Shown here piece after piece: positions 45,005-54,364 of a DNA stretch of 64,000 nt. Positions within the stretch are counted from its first letter, which is position 1, and the number at the start of each line of letters is the position of its first letter. The notes under the pieces were generated by a model. It saw only the letters and a program-made list of their open reading frames with translations. It was not told the origin of the DNA and ran no database searches. Source of the stretch: Tricholoma matsutake (Eukaryota; Basidiomycota; Agaricomycetes; Agaricales; Tricholomataceae); NCBI GenBank assembly GCA_026075535.2, contig AP026540.1, positions 12,090,001 through 12,154,000 of the forward strand, in the 5' to 3' direction. The translations under genes and the position numbers were made by a program.

Positions 45005-45285
45005 CATCCCCCAACCCCCCCTCCCCCGCATTTTGCATGGGGAGGGGTCTTTATTATTTTTAGTTTATCTCTGCCCCCCCCCTCGCACCGAATACAAGGG
45101 GTATATATATTGTAGTTAGTACTTACAAATCCCCCCCTCGAGTTCAGCGCGAGGGGTTTAGTTTTTTATGTACATAGTCATAATCCCCCCCTCTCACATC
45201 TTGTGAGAGGGGTTTTTTTTAGTTTATTATTATATTATACCCACTCCCTCGTGTCCTACATGAGGGATGTGGTTAGTTAAAATTT
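45005..45285. repeat. Four successive terminator-like GC hairpins
   Basis: Four stem-loops with C-rich left and G-rich right arms follow each other: CCCCCTCCCCC..GGGGAGGGG (about 45015-45048), CCCCCTCG..CGAGGGG (45134-45158), CCCCTCTCAC..GTGAGAGGGG (45187-45215) and CTCCCTCGTG..CATGAGGGA (45244-45270). Three of them are followed within a few bases by T-rich or TTTAGTTT tails. Spacing is about 60 bp. Confidence 0.6.
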
Positions 45286-45374
45286 TTTGATCTTAATTGT
45301 TTGAAAAATGCCTCCTCGAAGAATATGAAAAGTTGAGTCATAAATAAACCTTATATTGATTTCTAATAAATCTC

Positions 45375-45470
45375 CTGTGGCTCAAGTGGTTGAGCACACT
45401 TGTTTGGTTTGTCATGTGATTCCTTATGGTGAGGTCTTGAGTTCAATTCCTGCAGTACACAAATTTATTT
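45375..45470 (+). repeat. tRNA-like (SINE head) segment, plus strand
   Basis: The A box TGGCTCAAGTGG (45378-45389) fits TRGCNNARYNGG, and the B box GAGTTCAATTCC (45439-45450) differs little from GGTTCRANNCC. Spacing fits a tRNA with a long variable arm. No acceptor stem closes properly, so it is a tRNA-derived repeat rather than a functional tRNA. Confidence 0.55.
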
Positions 45471-46489
45471 TGTGGGTACTTTATGAAATTCACCAAGTCC
45501 GAAGTCCTTTGAGCTCATATCTAATTGACTTATCATTTGGTTGAAATGCATTCCACTCAGACTCCACTCGGACTCCAGTCAGACTCCAGTAGGGGATTGA
45601 ACTCTACATGACTTAGTGTAGTTCAATTGACTCCACTCGGACTCCAGTCAGACTGTGGTCAGTCTGGTCGGAGTCCACTAGGACAGGTGAGGGACTGTAA
45701 AGTACTGTATACCAATCACGAGGTTGAAAGCTGGCCTTTCTAAAACTATTTCTGCAGATTGAAAGCCAGCCCCTCTGCTCCCAGAAAGTTAAACTGAACA
45801 GCTGCTGAAAGGCTTGTTGAAAGTCTTTGTGAAAGTCATGCTTTCACACAGACTTTGACCAACCAGAAAGAAATTCTTTTATGGATCAGAAAGCATGACC
45901 AGAAAATAAAACTTTCTGATCTAATTTCTGAAAGCCTTTCAGGCAATTGATAAGTTAAACATCACCTTACAGAAATACTTTCAGTATCTACACTGAAATG
46001 TCATGAGAAATTTAACCAGAGATATTGATTTTCAAAGTATATTTCTAATGGGTAATTTTTTGAATTTCTGTTTGTAGAAATTTAGTCTCAAATATAATAT
46101 TTCGCAAAGAATTTCTCACTATATTTCAGAAAGGAGAAATTATGAGGCTGGCCTTGTGGTACTATCATTGATATTTGAATTGGGACCATCGGTGATATCA
46201 TTACTTATTATGCTCATCTTTTTGTACTCACTGATTCTATTATTACATGAATATACTCTAGTCATTGGCTACCACTCATGCATACAAAAATCATTAGATC
46301 TTGGTAGGGATAGAATACTGTACTTTTTCAAATTGTTTAGCCATTATGCATCCCAGCCTTCTTGGACATGGCAGAAATTGAATATATGTCCTAAGCCACC
46401 TGTTGGGTTGTACATTTAAATTGCAGGTGTGGAGGCCATTCATGAAATGTTGGCCAAAATTTTCTGCTGGTTCCAGGTCAACATGGTAT

Positions 46490-47105
46490 ACAGCACATGA
46501 ACTGGTGTCATGACAAAATCATCAGATCTGGGAAGAGATGGAATCTGTGAACTGGTGTCTTTATAAATTCTTCAGATCTGAGAAGGGACAGAATTTATAA
46601 CATGGTCATAATTCCATTCCTTCCCAGATCTGAAGATTTTGTCAAGACACCAGTTCATGGATTCCATCCCTTCCCAGATCTGATGATTTTGTCAGGACAT
46701 CAATTCATGTATTCTATCCCTTCCCAGATCTGATGACTTTGTCAAGACACCAGTTCATGGATTCCATCCCTTCCTAGATCTGATAATTTTGTCAGGACAT
46801 CAATTCATGTATTCTGTCTCTTACCAGATCAGAAGGGACAGAATACATGAATTGATGTCCTGACAAAATCTTCAGATCTGAGAAGTGACAGAAATTAGAA
46901 TAACATAGTTTTGATAAAATCTTCAGATCTGGGAAGGGATGGAATTATGACCACCTTATAAATTCTGTCCCTTCTCAAATCTGAAGAATTTATAGATACC
47001 AGGTCATGGATTCCATCCCATCCCAGATCTGATGATTTTGTTATGACACCAGTTCATGTATCAGCTGTTATTTCCCCTGATCTGGAGATTTTATCAAGAC
47101 ACCAC
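46490..47105. repeat. 60/120-bp satellite with alternating orientation
   Basis: The unit contains CCCTTCCCAGATCTGATGATTTTGTCA and alternates two variants (GTCAAGACACCAGTTCATGGATTCC and GTCAGGACATCAATTCATGTATTC), making a 120-bp higher-order repeat. About two units read in one direction (46496-46600), five in the other (46610-46825), then two more forward and two reversed, so the array can fold into large stems. Confidence 0.85.
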
Positions 47106-47289
47106 TTCATGAAGTCATTTTCCCTAGATATGTAGAATGTCTAGTTCCAATGTTAATAACCTTAGCTCTGACAGCGCATCAGAATTTGAGCATGGCCTCT
47201 GGCTATTGTGATTGATAATTGGTGTTGATGTGAGAATGACACCATTCTTGCATTGTATGTCATCAGACACGCTCACTAAGCATTGCCAT

Positions 47290-47570
47290 GCCTGCCATTC
47301 TGTGAGAAGGGACCTGATGAGCCTTTATAAAAGGTGAAAAGGGTCAGCTGGAGTTCTCTCCAAGCCCTTCATCCCATTTCGTCAACTCCATTGTGTAGTT
47401 GTAGTTACTTCCCCTAAGCACCTGCCGTTTCATGAGAATGGGACCTGATGAGCCTTATTTAAAGGTGAAAAGGGATGGCTGGAGTTTTCTCCAAGCCCTT
47501 TGTCCCCTCCTCATCAACTTCATCATGTAGTTGTAGTTACATCCCACCCTAACCCTAAGTAGAGTTTCAA
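47290..47570 (+). promoter_or_regulatory. Duplicated TATA-containing segment
   Basis: Two copies of about 130 bp (47305-47405, 47438-47540) share GGGACCTGATGAGCCTT, TTTATAAAAGG or TTATTTAAAGG, GTGAAAAGGG and CTCCAAGCCCTT. The TATA-like box sits at the same place in each. This resembles an LTR or promoter fragment, but no transcript unit follows. Confidence 0.45.
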
Positions 47571-47614
47571 CCAACTCTTCAGTCACATGTCACAGCCAAA
47601 AAAATCACTCATCC

Positions 47615-48301
47615 TGTTAAGACTATAGGTCTTTAACTCAGCCTTGGCTTTGTCTGTCACAGTTGGAGGCTTTCCAACTGTCTCGGTATCGCACTAGGAG
47701 GCTTTCCTAGTATATCAGGCCTTCTGGCCTTCGCTTGGGTACTTCCTCAAGTTGTTATGGCTATCCATACTCAGAGGGTTTCTGAGTAGAGCATCAGTTT
47801 GTATATCACAGTTGGAGGCTTTCCAACTGTCGAGTTCAAGTTATCACAGCTAGGGGCTTCCTAAGCTGTCGAGTGTTCTGGTTGAGTCTAAGACCATTTG
47901 ATTGAATTAGGTCAAGCTGAGTATTACACAGAGTATAACTACAGCTTATATATGGTTCTGGGACTACCCATCGTCCAATCGGAAATAGAGATCATTGTAA
48001 AGTAAAAATAGAGAGAACAATAGAACACTAAGCCTCATGCCTAGCATGAGGCGTCCGATGTCATGGAGTGCTGCAGTGCAGCATGTCAAAGAACAATAGA
48101 AGATAAGCCTCATGCCAAGCATGAGGTGTCCGACATCACGGTTCCAATGTCAAGGGTCTGATGTCATGGAATGCTGCGGTGCAGCATGTCAGTCAACAGC
48201 AGTCGGATAAGGGGGTGGGTCTCCATCGGAGTGAGTCGTTTCGAGTCAGAAGGAAAAATGAAATACCTGGTCTTGTGGGTTGCGATAGACAAATCGTAAC
48301 A
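47615..48301 (+). mobile_element. Solo LTR of the gypsy-2 family (687 bp)
   Basis: Start TGTTAAGACTATAGGTC and end CGTAACA match the gypsy-2 LTRs. A perfect 5-bp duplication CATCC flanks it (47610-47614, 48302-48306). It is shorter than the gypsy-2 LTRs because of internal deletions. Solo LTRs arise by recombination between the two LTRs of a full insertion. Confidence 0.94.
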
Positions 48302-48694
48302 CATCCAAAATGTTTTTCTTTTGATTTTTTTTTGACCAAAATTTTCCAAATGTTTGAAGAGTTGGTCGAAACTCTACAGTATTGTCATGTCTAGAAAGGG
48401 CAGATGGTGATCTGATGTGCCCCATTCAATCACACAACCTTTGAATTTAATGATACTCATGGTTTGGATAGCTTTGGTTTTGGTCAGAGCATAGACAATC
48501 CCAATGATGTCATTGATGAAGCACCTGTAGAAAGGAACTAGTGGGTGCTCAAGAATCTTAGCTCGTCATTCAAAGTACTATAGAAATAACAATATTTTAA
48601 CCCTAAATAAACCATTTCTAACATTTTCTAGCCTAAACCCAGACCTTGTGCACAAAAGCCCCTATAACAACTAATAGAGTTTGAAGAACATATC
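48302..48694. other. 3' flank of the Crinkler gene
   Basis: No gene seen. It should contain the 3' untranslated region and polyadenylation site of the gene ending at 48695, but no clear AATAAA on the minus strand was identified. Confidence 0.4.
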
Positions 48695-51068
48695 CTAATG
48701 ATTTTCTAGCAATACAATGGGTCCTTTCACCTGCTTTGCCATATTATTGTACACAAAAACTTTTTGATAGCCATCCTGGAACACAACATGAAATAAGTTT
48801 TGGATCGCTAGAAAGAAATCAGCACAAGAGTTAGCCAGAAAGGAATTATCAATACCTGGATGTTTTTTCCTTGGAATGCTCGTGCGGCAGTCAAGAAGGA
48901 TGTAATCAGCCATATCACTAGACTTCAGCCAGGCTCCATATGCTCCAGACTTGGCAAAACGAGAACTATGTTCTTCCAACCGACTCCCATCTCGAGTGAT
49001 CTCGACCCCCCATTTCACTGCTGGAATGAAGAAGTCAATACGACCTGCAACATGTGCCTTCCTTGCAGATGCAAACTCAGGGGAGACACGAATGTTCCCG
49101 AAAGTGACAGAAAATACAGAACGATAGAACTCGTCCTGGTATTGCGCTTCGGGTAGCTTGTCCATGGACATAGGTCTAACACGGCAGATCGGGAGCCATA
49201 GCTGGGAAGGTTTGAACTTGGAGATGGCGTCGAGGGCCAGATCGAAGAGGGAAGTGAAATCAGGCATGTCATTCATAGGTTTAAGCCTCCAGGAAATACA
49301 CACGGTGTGGAGAGGGGATGGAAATGAATAGCACACAATTTCTGGATCCACAGTCGGGTTGGCATGGATCCACCCATGGCGATGGCACTTGCGAGTGGCT
49401 TCATCTTCATCATTATCTTCATTTCTGTCAACTGCGCCATTTTTGAGCAAGTTTCTAAACAGTGCTGCCACATCTGGATGAGCTGAGAGCTCCTTAGCCG
49501 TAGGAAGGCCTCGTTCAAAAGCTCCACGGCAGAGGTTCTGTACGAGTGCATGAGTGGGGTTTTCATCATGAAAGGCTTCCACTGTGAACTGTTCCCCACG
49601 TCGGGTTTCTGATACTCTCTGGGGAGCGGGTTAGAACACAAACAACTCAAGCCAACAAGGCTTTTGCTGGGGAGACTCGCCTGGTACGATATCATACGCA
49701 ATATTTCGACAACAGCACCTGCATGCCCAACTGTCCAGTCAAAGATCAGGTCCAGAAGGTCAGGGTGCAGGGATAGTCGGTGTTCGAACCGTGACACAAC
49801 TTCATCAAATTCGGAACGCTTGAACAAGATACCAATCGATTCCTCCAATCCCTCTCGGGGCCACAAAGAGATGCGAGCTGCATCACAGAGTGCTAGGGGT
49901 GTGCCAATATCATGAGGCACAGGACGAGAAGATGGGCTGCCATAACTGCAAAACAGGATGACGTGGTACCGTGGGTAAAAACCATCACCGACTCCCTTGA
50001 GGAAACCGTTCCAAAGAAGATGATCGTCGTACGAATCTTGCCCCTCGTCAAAAAGGAGGAAAGCAAGGCCGTCGGGCCGGGGAAATGCCGGGTCCACTTG
50101 CCGGAGACGCTGCTGTTGTGACGGGCCCGACTCCTTAGGTGGCCACGATTCCTGGGTATTTACAAAAGCCGATGGTAATTTTTTGTGAATATAGGAATGG
50201 AGCAAGTTCATAAGAGTGGTCTTTCCACAGCCTGGGGTCCCTCGAACCTGTGAGAAGATTGGTTAGCCGCGGGCGAAGTGAAAGCAAGAAACGCGCCTGG
50301 ACGAGTTTTTCTTCTCGTAATATACGATACAAGCGAGATACCGTGTCGTGCCGTGGGCTCCAGTTGTCTGAAAAGCCGTGAGTTGCCGTGTCATGGACGT
50401 TGGGTCTAATCAAATCTGCTCACTAGAAATGGATGGAACGGAGCTGGCATTAGATTCGTTAGATGAGCTTGAACTGATGTTGGCTGATGAGATCGCGGAA
50501 ATAAGAATGGGCACGGTGCAGGGAGTTGAGCACGATTGGGAAAATCAACGCGGTTGCGATGGCAATTGGAAGGGAAAGTCGGCAATTTAGGGGGCAAGAA
50601 CCTATCAGCGATGTTCAGCCATGGCAAGGCACCCTCACTCACCAGTATCCGGTTTCCGTACAATAATATGTAAACGATCGAGTGGAGGTTGGTCTAGGAA
50701 GACGGTCAAGACGCTGTCCGCAGATTCTAATTCTTCCCCGGATTCCCTAGCAGATGCGACACGTCCGTGCAGAGTCTGTTTCGGTTTCGCATTGATAGAA
50801 TCCCCCTCTTTGGGCTGGAAAGATGACAAGTGAGCCATATAATCCGAGATCGCAACTCTTCGATAGCACGCACCTTCCAGAGTACTAGGCTGTGGGCATC
50901 AACGCCAGCTAATGAACCATCTTTTCGCTTCTCTTGTATTTTCTCCTTCAGGTAGCCTACCGTGAACTTAGGATTGCGCCACAATGACCCTTCGATATCA
51001 ATTGGAAACACCTCGGTTTCGCCTTCGATAACGCAAGAAAGCCAAAGATCGTCATCACCGAGATTCAT
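48695..51068 (-). CDS. Crinkler (CRN)-type protein: ubiquitin-like header, P-loop NTPase, nuclease-like domain
   Basis: Six exons give a 642-residue frame with no internal stop: 51068-50874, 50814-50643, 50415-50297, 50247-49681, 49618-48856, 48807-48695. ATG 51068 opens the Crinkler header (LWLSCVIEGETEVFPIDI, FTVGYLKEKIQEK, LVLWK, LHIIVRKP). Exon 4 starts the NTPase with Walker A GTPGCGKT (about residues 165-172) and a Walker B-like FLLFDEGQD (about 229). A winged-helix-like CHRHGWIHANP lies near residue 430. The C-terminal part has GRIDFF and WGVEITRDG (Asp about 546, Glu about 557), the restriction-enzyme-like core of Crinkler-RHS effectors. Such proteins are thought to act in nuclei of target cells or in conflict between hyphae. 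Introns 1 and 5 are 59 and 48 nt GT-AG, introns 3 and 4 best fit GC-AG donors, and intron 2 (227 nt) is less certain. It is the only apparently intact host-type gene here. Confidence 0.85.
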
Positions 51069-51373
51069 AGCGGCCTCCGCTTGGTCAGATGTGGACTTAG
51101 GAAAGGGGGCTCCGCTTGCTGTGGAGTGCGGGGAAAGCGTTGTGACGAACGCAACCCTAACCAACTGCAAACGGACAGTGTTTCCTATTTATTTTGTCAC
51201 CCTTTCCTATTTATTTCATCACCCCCCTGCCCACTATCCCTTTGGCTATTACGATACTGCCTTCACCCCTGTTTTATATTTAACTTGCGAACCCCTATTT
51301 ATCCTACAGTATAAATACTCTACGTACTTGTAGTCTATTCTTCAGAATCCAGTTTTATTTTATCACGTCCCTC
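51069..51373 (-). promoter_or_regulatory. Upstream region of the Crinkler gene
   Basis: Only about 305 bp separate the ATG from a TIR element. A TATTTATACTG-type TATA candidate lies at about 51308-51317 on the minus strand. Nothing else is recognisable. Confidence 0.35.
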
Positions 51374-53061
51374 CAGGACCCCTGAAAGTTCACCCAAATG
51401 CCTGAGGCAAGTGCGGATAAAAACTGGCCAAAAATCCGGAAATGCCTGAGTCAATCCGGATAAAAACTGAGAAATTTTGGGGAGATCCCTGAGGCAGTCG
51501 TGCGGATAAAAACAGACCAAACAGCTGAAGGCCTGGTCCGAGTGCGGATAAAAATAAGTACATACAGGAATTGAACCCAACACCTCCTATATAATAACAA
51601 CAACAACAACAACAACACCACCACCATCACCACCCACCCCACCCTCAAATCGTTGCTCTGTTGTCCCGGTGCCGGCTAGAGTGGCCGCCTGTCGCATCGT
51701 TAAATTATAGAAGGCCTCACTGTCTAAATGCAGCGCACGAATTGGCGACCCATGTCGTTGATGCAAACGAAGCCCGATTTTATCACCATCCCCTACCCAC
51801 ATAAACCATTTATCAACCACTACCCATATCCTCCCAATGTTGACCGCTATGTCACACCACGTATTTCTCGCCCTTGATTCTTCAACACGCTCATTCAATT
51901 TGCGCACTCGTGGCCACGTCACCCAGTCATGTCACCCAGCCACATCATACTTCGCCAGTTCGCCGTCAGACAGTCGTTCAATCCAGGCTGTTGCATTTAC
52001 GCTTTCATTTTATTCAAGAACACCCTTCTTTTTTTTAACCCTTTCGACAATCGCTCAATACACTCACAGATGGCCACGTCACCCAGCCATGTCGTACTGT
52101 GCATGTTCAGTCCAGTCCACACTGTTGGGTTGAATGTTTCTACACCTTTCACTTCACGTTCCTTAAGTTTTAACCTTTATTTTTCATTTCTTATGTGGTT
52201 GTTGCCAGCCGGTAGCTTTTCCCATTGGGTTTTTGATGCACCCGCGACTGAGCATTTCATATCTGCCTTACTTCATACTACCTACCTTTATTTCTACTTA
52301 TATGTTTGCCATCTGAAGAGGTGTCCATAATATTGGTCCGTCGAGGCATGTCCTTAGCTCTAGTTAGCATAGGCAGATATCAAGCAAGTAACAAGTAACA
52401 AGGATGTACAAAGTGGAGCAGTAACCATTAGACTATAACACCTGTTAATTTGCTGAACGATGGTGCTTATTATGTACTAACAGAAAGGAATGTTTTCTTT
52501 GGTACCTTCATCAGCCTTTCTCTGCACCCTTGCCTCTGCACCAGCTATATTAGAGAAAGGATTGAAGATTTCACAGCAGGATGGGATACTATTTAGGACC
52601 TCGGAGGAAGGCTGCGCTAATACCTACATCTTCACCTTCAACATATTTACGTGCCATCTGTGGAAGATGTGCCTTTAATATTGGTCCGTCGAGGCATGTC
52701 CTTAGCTCTAGTTAGCATAGGCGGATATCAAGCAAGTAACAAGTAACATAATAAAGGCAGTGACATCATTGGCTGGACATCGAAAGAAGGCTCTACCTCT
52801 TGACAATGTAGTTATATGCATCCTGTGCAGCACCTGTACTATGTACCATGTCAGTGTCATGATATGCAGCTCTAAGGCATCATTTGCTGTGCAGCAGAAG
52901 AAAAAAAATGAGATTTTAGCAGATGCCTGAGGTTTGGTGCAGATAAAAACCGGGCAATCTGGACACCTGAGGCAATTTCCGGATAAAAACCGCCCAGACC
53001 TGTCTGGATAAAAATTAGGACCAACCGGATCAGGTATTTGGGTGAACTTTCAGGGGTCCTG
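51374..53061. mobile_element. TIR element (1688 bp) with GCGGATAAAAAC subterminal repeats
   Basis: Inverted ends CAGGACCCCTGAAAGTTCACCCAAAT (51374 on) and its inverse (to 53061) match over about 30 bp. TCCCTC directly flanks both ends (51368-51373, 53062-53067) as a probable target duplication. Subterminal zones repeat a (T/G)CGGATAAAAAC-type word several times in each end. The interior holds an (AAC)n(CCA)n microsatellite at 51596-51640 and a direct repeat (ataatattggtccgtcgagg ... at 52331 and 52677), but no transposase. Confidence 0.85.
52331..52750. repeat. Pair of about 72-bp direct repeats
   Basis: Phrase ttggtccgtcgaggcatgtccttagctctagttagcataggc..gatatcaagcaagtaacaagtaac occurs at about 52331-52402 and 52677-52748 with one difference. 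The intervening 275 bp may be an old inserted or duplicated unit. Confidence 0.8.
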
Positions 53062-54364
53062 TCCCTCCTGTCCGAATTGAACTTGTGACAAAACTGTAAC
53101 TACAGGTCACACTTCCACCACAAGCATGTTGGCATCCTTGGCTGGAGGCTGTGTTGGGTTTGCTGATGCGTTATCGCCTTTTCTTGCCCGATGGAGAAAG
53201 CTACCCTTTGGGGTATCAACAACACGAGCGACCTTCTTCTTCACCATGAGAGGATGTTGTTGAGAAATGAGAGCGCGAAAGACTTAGGTAAAGGCCAGGC
53301 AACAGGAACAAAGGTGAATAATGTGCCGAGACCCCATCACGTGAACACTCATCGGTGCTGGGCGCATGAACCCACTACATCTTATCTTATCGTACACCAC
53401 AGATGTAGACAACACAGTCATGTGGTGTGCATAGGATGACAATGATAGGGAGATATGGGATGCATTGGACATGGAGCTGTTGGGATGACAGCAATGACAG
53501 GGATGGCCCAACAGGATTGTCATCCCCTGCTCACTTACAACACAACATGTGGTCACCATTTTTAGTAGACCCACCTCCCTCGCTTTTAGGTGATTTAATA
53601 TTCTAATTATTTAATATTAATAGGGTTGTTCACAGTAAACATTTTCGGACCATTTTTGGCTCATTTTGTTTTTCATTTTCAATCTCATTTATCAAGGCCA
53701 GAGTTCAGAATGAGACCAGAATAGTGATGTTCTGGCCCGCCTTGGCCTGCTGAAATCCTGGGCCGAGCCAAAGCTGCCACTCATGGCTTGGCTTTAGGCT
53801 GGCCCAGCCCAAGCCATGGCTTTTGGCACACAAATATACTTTGAAGAGTACAGGGGCTGGCAGTGTACTACCATAGGAAGTGGGTGTTGTAGGGATCCTA
53901 GCACTCACGAAGAACTATTATTATAATCTGCTATATAATTTACTCATAAATCACTGTATCGAAAGAACACGGCTGTGTGTTCCCCTCATATGAAAATGGG
54001 TTAGAATCAATAAAAGTGCTATATTAAAAGAACATGGGGACACATTCCTCTCGTCTCATCAGATCTAAAATCAGTGATGAACATTGAAAATAAGTTAGAT
54101 TTGGTGCCAGGTTCAGCCTGAACAATGTAAGACTCACCTAGTGGCCTTAGTTACATCCTGCTATAACCTATATGTAATTTACTCATAAGATAGTGATACC
54201 AAAAAAATGCAGCTGCATCACATTCCTCTCGTCTCATCGGATCTGAAGTCTATGTTGGAAATGGGTTACAATTGATACCAAGATCAGCCACTCACCAGCA
54301 AGTTGGTACCCTAAGATCAAAAAATCTAAATGCATGGAAAGATAGCAAGCTTATGAATCATGAT
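53062..54364. other. Unassigned stretch with a diverged duplication
   Basis: No gene recognised. Segments at about 53927-54060 and 54165-54275 are diverged copies (atttactcataa ... cattcctctcgtctcatc). A GGCCCAGCC/GGCTTGG-rich patch lies at 53730-53830. Confidence 0.45.

Larger units (their letters stand above)
43297..45707. mobile_element. hAT-like non-autonomous element (2411 bp) nested in right arm
   Basis: The ends GAGGTCTTTACACTCCC and, inverted, CAGTACTTTACAGTCCC match at 13 of 17 positions. Beyond them the GTCCACTAGGA/TCCTAGTGGAC region is also inverted. An exact 8-bp duplication TATACCAA flanks the element (43289-43296, 45708-45715), and the unoccupied site is preserved in the left arm of the host element. 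An 8-bp duplication is diagnostic of hAT-type transposition. No transposase is inside. It carries a 22-bp minisatellite, two tRNA-like segments, a hairpin-intron module and a row of terminator-like hairpins. Confidence 0.9.
37448..46158. mobile_element. Large element with 594-bp terminal inverted repeats
   Basis: Left arm 37448-38040 begins CACAAGGCCAGCCTCG and ends GGGAACTGTATTAG. The right arm is its inverse but is split into 43147-43296 and 45716-46158 by a hAT-like insertion. Removing that insertion gives arms of about equal length (594 versus 593). The outermost 250 bp match the foldback MITEs at 17237 and 17551. The roughly 5.1-kb interior has no recognisable transposase but holds a nuclease-like pseudogene, a 210-bp direct repeat and a minisatellite. 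No target duplication was found. Confidence 0.85.

Noticed and set aside
45128..45220. Bacterial rho-independent terminators and hence a prokaryotic origin
   Set aside because: All surrounding coding relics are eukaryotic retroelements and spliced genes. The hairpins are repeats within a transposon.
51560..51710. Third tRNA-like segment (B-box-like GGGTTCAATTCC on the minus strand at about 51580)
   Set aside because: No convincing A box at proper distance. An (AAC)n microsatellite occupies the expected place.
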